From assembly GCF_039536325.1 (NCBI RefSeq), contig NZ_BAAAYO010000020.1, forward strand, positions 109,215 through 173,214: DNA of 64,000 nucleotides. Direction: 5' to 3'. Positions 25,664 to 35,688 of the stretch are shown here, one piece after another. The stretch is from Paenibacillus_AB hodogayensis (GTDB lineage: Bacteria > Bacillota > Bacilli > Paenibacillales > NBRC-103111). The notes below the pieces were generated by a model. The model worked only from the letters and a program-made list of their open reading frames with translations, was not told where the DNA came from and searched no databases. Every line of letters begins with the position of its first letter. Within the stretch, counting starts at the first letter, position 1. The translations under genes and the position numbers were made by a program.

Positions 25664-26671
25664 TTAGCGCAATATTTCCTTCACGATCGCCGTCAGAAAA
25701 ATGTTCACCAGCGCCAACGGCAGCAGTACTTTCCAGCCTATGCCCATCAGTTGGTCGACGCGTACGCGAGGCAGCGTGGCGCGCAGCCAGAACATGAAGA
25801 ACACGCAAAACGACATTTTGATCAAAAACCACAGAATGCCCGGTATGAAGTCCAGGAACGGAAAAGGCGCATGCCAGCCCCCAAGAAACAAAACCGTAGT
25901 CAATGCGGCAATGGCAAACGTATATACGTACTCCGATAGCATAAAGAAAGCGAAGCGAAAACCGCTGTACTCGACATGATAGCCGGCGACCAGCTCCGAT
26001 TCCGCCTCGGGCAAGTCGAACGGCGTCCGATTCAGCTCAGATACGGAGGCGATCACGAACACGACGAACCCGATAATCTGTGGAATAAAATTCCATTCCC
26101 AGAACCAGTTGCCCTGCGCTTCGACGATCTTGCGCAAATTCAGGCTCCCGCTCATCAAAATAACGCCTACCATCGACATGACAAGCGGAATTTCGTAGCT
26201 GATCATCTGGGCTGCGGAGCGCATGCCGCCAAGCAGCGAATATTTGTTGTTGGACGCCCAGCCGCCAAGCACGATGCCGATCGTGGAAATGCTGGACAGC
26301 GCGGCATAGTAAAGCAACCCGACATTCAGATCGGCAAACTGCCACGTTTTCGTAAACGGAAAAGTAGCCAGTACGGCAAACGCCGGCACGAAGGTAAGCG
26401 CAGGCGCCAAAATAAACAGCTCGCGGTCCGCCTTCTTCGGAATCGTATCTTCTTTGATCAGCAGTTTAAGCACGTCGGCGACCGTCTGCAGCAGCCCGAG
26501 CGGCCCGGTCCGGGTAGGTCCGTGACGGAATTGCATCCAGCCAAGCACCTTGCGTTCGAAATAAATCGCATACGTTACATAACCGAGGATCAGCAGCAAG
26601 AACAGCACGGCCAGGGCGAACATGATGCCGAAGCTGGCCCACGTCAACGGTTTGGACAATAAGTCGAGCAT
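25664..26671 (-). CDS. nuoH: NADH-quinone oxidoreductase subunit H
   Basis: A 335-residue, eight-helix subunit forming the heel of complex I and much of the quinone chamber. Conserved FERKVLGWMQFRHGPTRTGPLGLLQTVADVLKLLIKED and the acidic loop ELNRTPFDLPEAESELVAGYHVEYSG are both intact. The ATG overlaps the nuoD stop by one base (TGATG). Confidence 0.96.
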   Translation of the reverse strand: MLDLLSKPLTWASFGIMFALAVLFLLLILGYVTYAIYFERKVLGWMQFRHGPTRTGPLGLLQTVADVLKLLIKEDTIPKKADRELFILAPALTFVPAFAVLATFPFTKTWQFADLNVGLLYYAALSSISTIGIVLGGWASNNKYSLLGGMRSAAQMISYEIPLVMSMVGVILMSGSLNLRKIVEAQGNWFWEWNFIPQIIGFVVFVIASVSELNRTPFDLPEAESELVAGYHVEYSGFRFAFFMLSEYVYTFAIAALTTVLFLGGWHAPFPFLDFIPGILWFLIKMSFCVFFMFWLRATLPRVRVDQLMGIGWKVLLPLALVNIFLTAIVKEILR

Positions 26672-27768
26672 CAGCAGTCGACCTCCCCGAGTACGATGTC
26701 GATCCCGCCCAATATCGTAATCATATTGGCCATCGGTTGTCCGACAAGCAGCTTCGGTAAAATTTGCAAATTAACAAAAGACGGACGTCGGAATTTCAGA
26801 CGGTACGGCTTATCTTTGCCTTTGGATACGATGTGGCATCCGATCTCGCCGCGCGGCGACTCGATGCGAACGTACGTCTCTCCCTCCGGCGGGCGAATGA
26901 CTCTGGGCGCTTTGCCCATAATGTCCCCTTCCGGAAATTGCTCCACCGCCTGTTCCAGTATACGCAGAGACTGGCGCAGTTCTTCGAGACGAACCAAATA
27001 ACGGTCGTAGCAGTCTCCATTCTGTCCGACCGGCACGTCGAAGTCGAATCGATCGTATATGCCGTAAGGTTGACTTTTGCGCAAGTCCCATTTCACGCCG
27101 GTGCAGCGCAGATTGGCTCCGCTTAATCCGTAGTCGATCGCTTCCTGAGCCGTATATTTGCCGATTCCCTTGATACGCGCCAGGAAAATCTCGTTGCCGC
27201 TTACCAGATCGTCATACACTTTCAACTGCTCGCGCATATGGGGGACAAACTTCCGCACTTTCTCGATCCAGCCTTCCGGGGCGTCCCACTTCACGCCGCC
27301 AACCCGCATATAGTTGTAGGTCAACCGAGCCCCGCAAAGTTCGTTGAACAGATCGATAATAATTTCCCTGTCTTTAAAAGCAAACAAAAACGGGCTAATC
27401 GCTCCGATATCAAGTAGGTAGGTGCCCCACCAGACAAGGTGACTCGCCACACGCTGCAGCTCCATGACGATCAGACGCAAATATTGCGCGCGCTCCGGTA
27501 TTTCCAGCTGCATCATCGTTTCGACGGCATGACAGAGCACATAATTGTTCGTCATCGCCGAAACGTAATCCATCCGGTCTGTATAAGGAATGATCTGCAT
27601 GTAGCTCAAATCTTCCGCAAGCTTCTCCGTCCCCCGGTGCAAATAGCCGATGACAGGCTGCGCTTCGGTGATGACCTCGCCATCCAGCTTGACGATTACG
27701 CGGAAAACGCCGTGCGTGCTCGGATGCTGGGGGCCGACGTTAAGCAGCAGTTCTTCGGTCCGAATCAA
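26671..27768 (-). CDS. nuoD: NADH-quinone oxidoreductase subunit D
   Basis: A 365-residue quinone-site subunit related to NiFe hydrogenase large subunits. It has the VGPQHPSTHGVFR motif with the quinone-binding His, and SMTNNYVLCHAVE further on. The start is TTG at 27768, 6 nt after GGAGGTG, 3 bp past the nuoC stop. It is separate from nuoC, unlike the fused nuoCD of E. coli. Confidence 0.95.
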   Translation of the reverse strand: MIRTEELLLNVGPQHPSTHGVFRVIVKLDGEVITEAQPVIGYLHRGTEKLAEDLSYMQIIPYTDRMDYVSAMTNNYVLCHAVETMMQLEIPERAQYLRLIVMELQRVASHLVWWGTYLLDIGAISPFLFAFKDREIIIDLFNELCGARLTYNYMRVGGVKWDAPEGWIEKVRKFVPHMREQLKVYDDLVSGNEIFLARIKGIGKYTAQEAIDYGLSGANLRCTGVKWDLRKSQPYGIYDRFDFDVPVGQNGDCYDRYLVRLEELRQSLRILEQAVEQFPEGDIMGKAPRVIRPPEGETYVRIESPRGEIGCHIVSKGKDKPYRLKFRRPSFVNLQILPKLLVGQPMANMITILGGIDIVLGEVDC

Positions 27769-27771
27769 AGG

Positions 27772-28539
27772 TTACACCTCCGGATCAATCGGTTCATAAT
27801 CTTTGCGAAGCGGATGACCGACCCAGTCGTCCGGCATCATGATGCGGCGCAAATCCGGATGGCCCGGAAAGTCAATGCCGAGCAGGTCATACACTTCCCG
27901 CTCATTCCAGTTGGCCGTCGCCCATACGGGCGTTACCGATGGAATCGAAGGCTCTTCCCGGTTCGTCTTGACCTTGAAGCAGTAGGAATGGTTTTTATTC
28001 AATGAAACGATGTAGTAAACGGTTTCCATATGCGTTTCGTAATCGACTCCACTTAAATTGCTCAAGTAGCTCAAATCCAGCTCTTCGTGAGTCCGCACAA
28101 ACCGGGCTACGTCCAGCCAACGTCCGCTTTGGATCTCCAGCGTTGGCAGGTCCCGGTCCCGCTCGTTGATAAAAGACCCGACAATCGCATCTTCCCCTAC
28201 CTGTTCCTTGATCAGCTGGACGATTCGATCCAGCCGCGGCTGGTTGGGCGATGGAGGTTTCGGCGCCGGCGGTTCTCCGCCGGCATCTTCACCGGTCTTC
28301 TGAGCGCGCGCAGCGGCTCGGGCAGCCCGGGCTTCCGCAGCGGCTTTGGCCTTCGCTTCCTTCTCCTCGTCGGTCGGGCCTTGTCCGTCCGAGACCGCTT
28401 CAGCGGCGGTCGCGCGAGGCTTCCGCTCCGGCTTGGCAGCGGAAAGGGCTTCCCCATCTTCTTCAGGCACTTTCTTTAACTCGCCAGAAGTGGAAGTGGT
28501 TACGCTTTCTTGTTTGCGATCTTCGTTTTCATCGCTCAA
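27772..28539 (-). CDS. nuoC: NADH-quinone oxidoreductase subunit C with long charged N-terminal extension
   Basis: 255 residues. The C-terminal ~150 are the 30-kDa subunit fold, ending in NWNEREVYDLLGIDFPGHPDLRRIMMPDDWVGHPLRKDYEP. The first ~100 are a low-complexity Glu/Lys/Ala/Pro segment (for instance EKEAKAKAAAEARAARAAAR) without a recognisable fold. Start TTG at 28539, 8 nt after GAGGGTG; it overlaps the nuoB stop by 4 nt. The extension may replace contacts normally made by the missing NuoEFG module, which is speculation. Confidence 0.93.
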   Translation of the reverse strand: MSDENEDRKQESVTTSTSGELKKVPEEDGEALSAAKPERKPRATAAEAVSDGQGPTDEEKEAKAKAAAEARAARAAARAQKTGEDAGGEPPAPKPPSPNQPRLDRIVQLIKEQVGEDAIVGSFINERDRDLPTLEIQSGRWLDVARFVRTHEELDLSYLSNLSGVDYETHMETVYYIVSLNKNHSYCFKVKTNREEPSIPSVTPVWATANWNEREVYDLLGIDFPGHPDLRRIMMPDDWVGHPLRKDYEPIDPEV

Positions 28540-29054
28540 GCGTTCGTCACCCTCTTTCCGGTTTTCGCCTCGTAACGAATTTTCTCTTGCAGTTTGTTGA
28601 TCCCGTAAATGAGCGCAGCCGGATTAGGCGGGCAGCCCGGGATGTATATATCGACCGGTACGATCTGATCGACGCCTTTGACCACCGCATACGACTTGAT
28701 ATAAGGACCGCCGGCTGTCGCGCACGAGCCCATGGCCACGACCCATTTCGGCTCAGGCATCTGCTCGTACAAGCGGCGCAGCAGCGGAGCCATCTTCTTC
28801 GTTACCGTACCGGCTACGATCATCACGTCGGATTGCCGTGGCGAGGTGCGAAATATAACCCCGAACCGGTCAAAATCGTAATGCGCTCCGCCCGTACCCA
28901 TCATCTCGATGGCGCAGCAAGCAAGACCGAACGTCAGCGGCCATAACGAGCTGCTGCGGGCCCACGCTTTGATCTGGTCGAGCGATGTGGTCAGCACATT
29001 GCGCTCCAGCTCCTGCCTTTCTTCGGGCGATATCGACTCTAGATTGAGCTCCAT
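28536..29054 (-). CDS. nuoB: NADH-quinone oxidoreductase subunit B (N2 cluster)
   Basis: A 172-residue subunit holding cluster N2, the last electron carrier before quinone. Cluster cysteines are in GLACCAIEMM, MGSCATAGG and IPGCPPNP. The ATG at 29054 follows an AAGGTG site; the longer frame to 29165 runs through nuoA and is not family-like. The start overlaps nuoA by 16 nt. Confidence 0.95.
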   Translation of the reverse strand: MELNLESISPEERQELERNVLTTSLDQIKAWARSSSLWPLTFGLACCAIEMMGTGGAHYDFDRFGVIFRTSPRQSDVMIVAGTVTKKMAPLLRRLYEQMPEPKWVVAMGSCATAGGPYIKSYAVVKGVDQIVPVDIYIPGCPPNPAALIYGINKLQEKIRYEAKTGKRVTNA

Positions 29055-29410
29055 TGCAGCACCTTCTTTTTCCAGGCGTATAGTAGTCCCACGACCAACA
29101 ACGCGACGAAAATCAGCATCTCGACCAAAGCGAACAGTCCGAGAAAATCGTAGGCGACCGCCCACGGGTAAAGGAATACGGTTTCCACATCGAAAATAAC
29201 AAACATCAAAGCAAACAAATAATAGCGGATATTGAATCGGACATGGCTTTCGCCGACGGCCTCGTTACCGCTTTCATAGGTTGTTTGCTTCTCTTCCGTC
29301 GGTTTGTTCGGCCGCAGCCATCTCCCCAACGTCAACGCAACGATCGGCAACAAAATACCAAGCGCGATAAAGATCGCCACAAAAACGTAATTGTTGCTGT
29401 ACAATGCCAT
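29039..29410 (-). CDS. nuoA: NADH-quinone oxidoreductase subunit A
   Basis: A 123-residue protein with three transmembrane helices. It contains YESGNEAVGESHVRFNIRYYLFALMFVIFDVETVFLYPWA, the diagnostic NuoA loop (here ESGNEAVG replaces the usual ESGxxPxG Cys-type loop). First gene of the 11-gene operon. GGGAGG precedes the ATG at 29410. Confidence 0.95.
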   Translation of the reverse strand: MALYSNNYVFVAIFIALGILLPIVALTLGRWLRPNKPTEEKQTTYESGNEAVGESHVRFNIRYYLFALMFVIFDVETVFLYPWAVAYDFLGLFALVEMLIFVALLVVGLLYAWKKKVLQWSSI

Positions 29411-29485
29411 TCCATCGCCTCCCGCTTTCCATAGCTTATGAGTTTTTTAGATGGAACCTCGAATAACTACTAATATTACCCACAC

Positions 29486-29514
29486 ATTATAACAAAAACG
29501 ACTATGGACGTCTA
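29486..29514 (-). promoter_or_regulatory. Promoter of the nuo operon
   Basis: On the minus strand an extended -10 TGTTATAAT (TATAAT at 29491-29486) lies 17 bp from TAGACG (29514-29509), about 75 bp before nuoA. Confidence 0.6.
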
Positions 29515-29622
29515 TTCAAGGATATTTGTCCTTAATCGGTCTAAAAAGCCGCGGCCTTCTATAAGCTGTCTTATTATTTGGGAACGGCATCCATTTCATA
29601 CATACCTGATGCCTTAAACAAC

Positions 29623-29653
29623 AAAAAAAGCAAAGGAACTTACTCCTCTGCTT
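29623..29653 (-). terminator. Intrinsic terminator of the atp operon
   Basis: AAGCAAAGGA pairs with TCCTCTGCTT with one mismatch and a 6-nt loop. On the minus strand it is followed by TTTTTTTG, just past atpC. Confidence 0.88.
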
Positions 29654-29660
29654 CGCATAT

Positions 29661-30065
29661 TTACTTCTTTTGCAAAGTATCCAGACGATTCATCGCCCGT
29701 TGCAGCGCCAATTCGGCACGACGGAAATCAATTTCGTCCTTCTTCGCCATATTCAGACGATTCTCGGCACGATCTTTGGCCGCACGGGCGCGATCCACGT
29801 CGATGTGCTCCGGAAGTTCAGCAGATTCCGCCAAAATGACGACCTTATCTTTGCGCACTTCCATAAAGCCGCCGTTTACTGCAATCAGATCGTTTGCTTT
29901 GCCTCTTTTGATGGTGACCGGTGCGATTTTGAGCGGCGTTACCAACGGGATATGGTTCGGAAGAATCCCCAACTCCCCGGAAACGCCTTTTACGACGATC
30001 ATGTCGACATCCTCAGCGTATACTTTCCGCTCGGGTGTCACTACTTCCAATAGAAAAGTACTCAC
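29661..30065 (-). CDS. atpC: ATP synthase F1 epsilon subunit
   Basis: 134 residues: an N-terminal beta-sandwich (FLLEVVTPERKVYAEDVDMIVVKGVSGELGILPNHIPLVTPL) and a C-terminal helical hairpin (DVDRARAAKDRAENRLN, then an Ala/Arg-rich helix). This is the regulatory stalk subunit. Start is GTG at 30065 with AGGAGG upstream. It is separated from atpD by an unusually long 134-bp spacer. Confidence 0.96.
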   Translation of the reverse strand: MSTFLLEVVTPERKVYAEDVDMIVVKGVSGELGILPNHIPLVTPLKIAPVTIKRGKANDLIAVNGGFMEVRKDKVVILAESAELPEHIDVDRARAAKDRAENRLNMAKKDEIDFRRAELALQRAMNRLDTLQKK

Positions 30066-30199
30066 GCAAATTCCTCCTGAGAGCTTTCGATTCCGAAAGC
30101 TTCATCGTGTGCCGAACCGATGCCTCCGGCCGTACAACTTCCGGCAAGCGTGTACCGGACAAGTCCCCCGTAAGCATCGGCATGGCACGGTTAACCGGA
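30066..30199. other. Structured atpD-atpC spacer
   Basis: A 134-bp gap inside the operon. It contains a perfect hairpin AGCTTTCG/CGAAAGCT close to the atpC ribosome site, and a 9-nt fragment CGTAAGCAT (30169-30177) shared with the 16-mer repeated in the other atp spacers. No ORF is supported. Confidence 0.55.
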
Positions 30200-31609
30200 T
30201 TATTGCATCGATTTGGCTTTTTCCACTGCTTCTTCGATGGTGCCGACGAACAGGAACGCCGCTTCCGGAAGGTCGTCATGCTTACCTTCCAAAATTTCCT
30301 TAAAGCTGCGAACCGTTTCTTTAACCGGCACGTATTGGCCCGGGAAACCGTTGAACTGCTCGGCAACGTGGAACGCCTGGGACAAGAACCGTTGGATTTT
30401 ACGGGCGCGCAATACGATAACTTTATCGTCATCGGACAACTCGTCCATACCCAGAATTGCGATAATATCTTGAAGCTCTTTGTAGCGCTGAAGAATCTTC
30501 TTCACGCCTTGAGCGACATTGTAATGCTCTTCTCCGACAATATCCGGAGCCAGAATCCGCGAGCTGGAAGCGAGCGGGTCAACCGCCGGATAAATCCCCA
30601 TCTCGGAAATTTTACGCTCCAAGTTGGTCGTTGCATCCAAGTGGGCAAATGTCGTTGCCGGAGCCGGGTCCGTATAGTCGTCCGCCGGAACGTAGATGGC
30701 TTGGATCGAAGTAACCGAACCTTTTTTCGTCGAGGTAATACGTTCTTGCAGCTGACCCATTTCGGTTGCCAGCGTCGGCTGGTAACCTACCGCGGAAGGC
30801 ATCCGGCCCAGCAGGGCGGATACTTCGGAACCGGCTTGGGTAAAGCGGAAAATATTGTCGACGAACAGAAGAACGTCTTTGCCTTCGTTGTCGCGGAAAT
30901 ACTCGGCCATCGTCAACCCGGTCAAAGCTACGCGAAGACGCGCGCCCGGCGGTTCGTTCATTTGTCCGAATACCATTGCCGTCTTGGAAATAACGCCGGA
31001 GTCTTTCATTTCATGGTACAAGTCATTACCTTCGCGGGTTCTTTCCCCAACGCCGGCAAAAACGGAGATACCACCATGCTCCTGAGCGATATTGTTAATC
31101 AATTCCTGAATCAATACGGTTTTACCTACGCCCGCGCCGCCGAACAGACCGATCTTACCGCCCTTGGCATAAGGAGCAAGCAGGTCGACGACCTTGATTC
31201 CCGTTTCCAGTACTTCCGCTTGAACCGACAAATCTTCGAAAGCGGGAGCTTGACGGTGAATCGGGTCTTTTTGAGGAGCGCCTACGTCGCCTGCATTATC
31301 GATCGGCTCGCCCAATACGTTAAATACGCGACCCAGCGTTGCGCTGCCGACAGGAACACTGATCGGTTTGCCAGAGTCAACAGCTTCCGTGCCGCGAACC
31401 AGACCGTCCGTGGAAGACATGGCCACGCAGCGCGCTACGCTGTCGCCCAAATGAACCGCTACTTCAACCGTCAGGCTGATAGCAGGCTCGTTCGGGTTTT
31501 GCGGTTTGGATTCAATTTTGACCGCATTTAAGATTTCAGGAAGGTGACCTTTTTCGAACTCGATGTCGACGACAGGTCCCATTACCTGCAAAACGCGTCC
31601 TTTGTTCAT
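30200..31609 (-). CDS. atpD: ATP synthase F1 beta subunit
   Basis: A 469-residue catalytic subunit. The P-loop GLFGGAGVGKTVLIQELI, the catalytic-Glu region GVGERTREGNDLY and the DELSEED-equivalent ILGMDELSDDDK are intact. GGAGGG precedes the ATG at 31609. As in other Bacilli it follows atpG. Confidence 0.98.
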   Translation of the reverse strand: MNKGRVLQVMGPVVDIEFEKGHLPEILNAVKIESKPQNPNEPAISLTVEVAVHLGDSVARCVAMSSTDGLVRGTEAVDSGKPISVPVGSATLGRVFNVLGEPIDNAGDVGAPQKDPIHRQAPAFEDLSVQAEVLETGIKVVDLLAPYAKGGKIGLFGGAGVGKTVLIQELINNIAQEHGGISVFAGVGERTREGNDLYHEMKDSGVISKTAMVFGQMNEPPGARLRVALTGLTMAEYFRDNEGKDVLLFVDNIFRFTQAGSEVSALLGRMPSAVGYQPTLATEMGQLQERITSTKKGSVTSIQAIYVPADDYTDPAPATTFAHLDATTNLERKISEMGIYPAVDPLASSSRILAPDIVGEEHYNVAQGVKKILQRYKELQDIIAILGMDELSDDDKVIVLRARKIQRFLSQAFHVAEQFNGFPGQYVPVKETVRSFKEILEGKHDDLPEAAFLFVGTIEEAVEKAKSMQ

Positions 31610-31624
31610 TCTTTTCCCTCCTAA

Positions 31625-31663
31625 GAGCTTTCCGTAAAGAAAAACTCACTTCGTAAGCATGAC
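31625..31663. repeat. Hairpin plus 16-mer repeat unit, copy 3 (atpG-atpD spacer)
   Basis: An imperfect stem GAGCTTTC/GAAAAACTC (31625-31632 with 31639-31646) is followed by ACTTCGTAAGCATGAC (31648-31663), one base different from the two copies at 32571 and 32611. It lies directly upstream of the atpD ribosome site. Confidence 0.75.
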
Positions 31664-31674
31664 TAAGTTCCTGA

Positions 31675-32532
31675 TTAGCCCTGCGCGTTGGCGCCGGCTA
31701 CGATTTCCGAAATTTCCTGCGTGATGGACGCCTGACGGGCACGGTTGTACATCAGCGAATAGCGGGCGATCATCTCTGTCGCATTGCGCGTAGCGTTGCC
31801 CATGGCCGTCATCTTCGCGCCGAACTCGCTTGCTTTCGCTTCGAGCAGTGCGCTGAACACCAGCGTCTCGGCGTATTTCGGCAAAAGTACGTCCAGCACT
31901 TCTTCCGGCGACGGCTCGTACTCGTAATCGGCCACCTGCCCGCCCTCTGTCATAGAAAGAGGCAGCAGACGATTCAGTACCGGCTCCTGCGATATAGCGC
32001 TGTGAAACTTGTTATAAACGATATACAGCTCGTCATACTTGCCGTCTACATAATTGCGAACGGCGGATGAAGCAAGCTCCTTGATATCGCCGAACTTAGG
32101 CGAATCCGAAATGCCCGTTACTTCGCCGATGACAGGAATACCGCGCTTCTTCAAAAAGTCGCGACCTTTCCGTCCGACGACAAACACAGCGTATTCGTCC
32201 TTCGATTTATGCTTCTCGCGAATCGTAATCATCAATTTACGAAGCAGGTTGGAGTTGTAGCCACCGGCCAATCCACGGTCTGATGTAATAACCAAATAGC
32301 CGGTTTTCCGGATCGGGCGAGACACGAGAATGGGGTTTTTCGTCCCTTTCGAGCCTGCTGCGATACTCGATACGACTTCCTGGATTTTCTCCGCGTACGG
32401 TCTGGCAGACTGAGCAGCTTCCTGCGCTCTTCTCAGCTTGGAAGCGGCGACCATTTCCATCGCTTTCGTGATCTGCTTCATGTTTTGCGTGCTTTTGACT
32501 TGCCTTTTAATTTCGCGCATACCTTTTGCCAT
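31675..32532 (-). CDS. atpG: ATP synthase F1 gamma subunit
   Basis: A 285-residue central-stalk subunit. The N-terminal helix MREIKRQVKSTQNMKQITKAMEMVAASKLRRAQ and the C-terminal helix with MTAMGNATRNATEMIARYSLMYNRARQASITQEISEIVAGANA form the rotor coiled coil. GAGGTG precedes the ATG at 32532. The spacer to atpA contains two repeat units. Confidence 0.97.
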   Translation of the reverse strand: MAKGMREIKRQVKSTQNMKQITKAMEMVAASKLRRAQEAAQSARPYAEKIQEVVSSIAAGSKGTKNPILVSRPIRKTGYLVITSDRGLAGGYNSNLLRKLMITIREKHKSKDEYAVFVVGRKGRDFLKKRGIPVIGEVTGISDSPKFGDIKELASSAVRNYVDGKYDELYIVYNKFHSAISQEPVLNRLLPLSMTEGGQVADYEYEPSPEEVLDVLLPKYAETLVFSALLEAKASEFGAKMTAMGNATRNATEMIARYSLMYNRARQASITQEISEIVAGANAQG

Positions 32533-32548
32533 GCTTTCACCACCTCAG

Positions 32549-32626
32549 AACTTTCCCGAAGGGAAAGTTTACTTCGTAAGCATAACTGAGCTTTTGCAAC
32601 GCAAAAGCTAACTTCGTAAGCATAAC
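32549..32626. repeat. Two hairpin plus 16-mer repeat units (atpA-atpG spacer)
   Basis: Two units in tandem. Perfect 9-bp hairpin AACTTTCCC-GAA-GGGAAAGTT (32549-32569), then ACTTCGTAAGCATAAC (32571-32586). Perfect 9-bp hairpin AGCTTTTGC-AAC-GCAAAAGCT (32589-32609), then an identical ACTTCGTAAGCATAAC (32611-32626). The stems differ in sequence while the linker 16-mer is conserved. On the coding strand the 16-mer reads GTTATGCTTACGAAGT. Confidence 0.9.
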
Positions 32627-32679
32627 GTTCTATGAACGCGCTTGTGCGGCCTGGAAGGGCCGCTCAAGCGGAAGTCGTC

Positions 32680-34197
<1,518 letters not shown>

Positions 34198-34221
34198 CGA
34201 ATCTCACCCCTAACATTAGCT

Positions 34222-34764
34222 TTAAGCTTGTACCAACGCTTTTTCGATTCTTTCCAGCTTGCCGGACAAGCTGCCGTCGTACAAACGGTCGCCGATCCGG
34301 ACTTGCAGTCCGCCCAGCAGTGCGGGTTCCACAAAGCTTTCAATGCGGATTTTCTTGCCTGTCACTTGCCCGAACGCGGTAGAAATCTTGTCGGACTCTT
34401 CCGCCGTAAGCGGCAGCGGCGTATATACTTTCGCTAGGGCTTCTCCCAACGCGTCATTTGCAACCAAAGAATACTGGGAAACAAGATCGAGCAAGATCGA
34501 TTCTCTTCCCCGTTGTACGAGCAATTGCAGCGTGTTGAACACTTCCTCGGATACGCTCGCTCCAAAAGCTTGCTTCAGCATCTCCGTTTTACTGGCGGCG
34601 CTAATGTTTGGATGCTCGAGCAGCTTGACGTAGTCCGGATTCGCACTCAGCGCATCGGCAATCGCTTGGAGCTCGCGCTCCACGTCGGCGATTTTGCCGC
34701 GTTCCCGGGCAACCTCGAACAACGCTTTGGCGTACCGTTTCGCTACGATCGATTCCTTGCTCAT
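34222..34764 (-). CDS. atpH: ATP synthase F1 delta subunit
   Basis: A 180-residue peripheral-stalk subunit joining F1 to the b-dimer. It starts SIVAKRYAKALFEVARERGK and has the C-terminal GKKIRIESFVEPALLGGLQVRIGDRLYDGSLSGKLERI, both typical. The ATG overlaps the atpF stop (ATGA). Confidence 0.96.
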   Translation of the reverse strand: MSKESIVAKRYAKALFEVARERGKIADVERELQAIADALSANPDYVKLLEHPNISAASKTEMLKQAFGASVSEEVFNTLQLLVQRGRESILLDLVSQYSLVANDALGEALAKVYTPLPLTAEESDKISTAFGQVTGKKIRIESFVEPALLGGLQVRIGDRLYDGSLSGKLERIEKALVQA

Positions 34765-35246
34765 ACTTTGCCCCCTACCTCTTTCAGGTAATGGTTGATC
34801 AACTCTTCCTGAGACTTCTCATCGACTTGCTTCTCGACGATTTTGGAAGCGATCATAACCGACAATGCGCTAACTTGGCTGCGCAGGGCGATAATGGCTT
34901 TGTTTTTCTCGCTTTCGATATCTTTCAAAGCATCGTTCTTAATACGAACGGATTCTTCTTTAGCTTGTTGAATAATGTCGTCCGCTTGGCGAACGCTCGT
35001 TACCCGGGCTTGCTCGATCAGCTCGTAAGCTTCTTTGCGAGTATCCTGGATCGCTTTCTTCTGATCTTCCAGCAAACGCGAAGCTTCCGCGCGGTTTTGC
35101 TCGGCCGATTTCATTTGGTCCAGAACCTGCTGTCTGCGCTTTTCCATAATGCCGAAAAGCGGTCCGAACGCATATTTGTTCAGCAAGATATACAGGACGG
35201 TGAATGCGACGATCGCATAGACGAATGACTCCCAATGCCATGCCAT
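34761..35246 (-). CDS. atpF: ATP synthase Fo b subunit
   Basis: 161 residues: an N-terminal membrane helix (YAIVAFTVLYILLNKYAFGPLFGIM) and a long charged coiled coil (RRQQVLDQMKSAEQNRAEASRLLEDQKK onwards) that forms the stator. GGGAG precedes the ATG at 35246. A 110-bp spacer to atpE contains an imperfect GC-rich hairpin around 35308-35340. Confidence 0.95.
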   Translation of the reverse strand: MAWHWESFVYAIVAFTVLYILLNKYAFGPLFGIMEKRRQQVLDQMKSAEQNRAEASRLLEDQKKAIQDTRKEAYELIEQARVTSVRQADDIIQQAKEESVRIKNDALKDIESEKNKAIIALRSQVSALSVMIASKIVEKQVDEKSQEELINHYLKEVGGKV

Positions 35247-35356
35247 AACAGGTCACTCCCTTCTATAAGCTGTAGTTCGAATTGGTGATGAATGGGCTCT
35301 GACAAAACGAAGGCGCGGACGGCATAGGGCCTTCCCCGCCTAACCCAAACTATTCC

Positions 35357-35572
35357 TTACGCGCCGAAATACAGCAGGAAGCCCAATACTACCCCGATGA
35401 TCGGTACTACTTCTACGATACCAACGCCGATAAACATAGTCGTTTGCAACGTGCCTCTGAGTTCCGGTTGACGAGCGATCCCTTCAACGGTTTTGCTGAC
35501 GATCAGACCGTTACCGATACCAGCGCCCAAAGCGCCCAAGCCGATTGCTAATGCTGCTGCCAAAAAAGTCAT
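35357..35572 (-). CDS. atpE: ATP synthase Fo c subunit
   Basis: A 71-residue proteolipid with two helices. The GLGALGAGIGNGLIVSKTVEGIARQPE glycine-rich helix and loop are followed by TMFIGVGIVEVVPIIGVVLGF, with the proton-carrying Glu in IVEVVP. I see no Na+-type ligand pattern, so H+ coupling is likely. The ATG at 35572 has a perfect AAGGAGG 8 nt upstream, suiting high expression; the frame to 35635 is rejected. Confidence 0.97.
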   Translation of the reverse strand: MTFLAAALAIGLGALGAGIGNGLIVSKTVEGIARQPELRGTLQTTMFIGVGIVEVVPIIGVVLGFLLYFGA

Positions 35573-35688
35573 TGTAAAGTCCTCCTTAAATTGTTTCCTC
35601 GATATAGAGTATTTGTTAATTCTTTTATATCCCAACCCTTAAATTTGCAAGGGATTGAATACCGGCAATCTGTGCGGCGCCAAGATGA

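Noticed and set aside
30035..31531. 498-codon plus-strand frame opposite atpD
   Set aside because: Antisense shadow of atpD without start signals.
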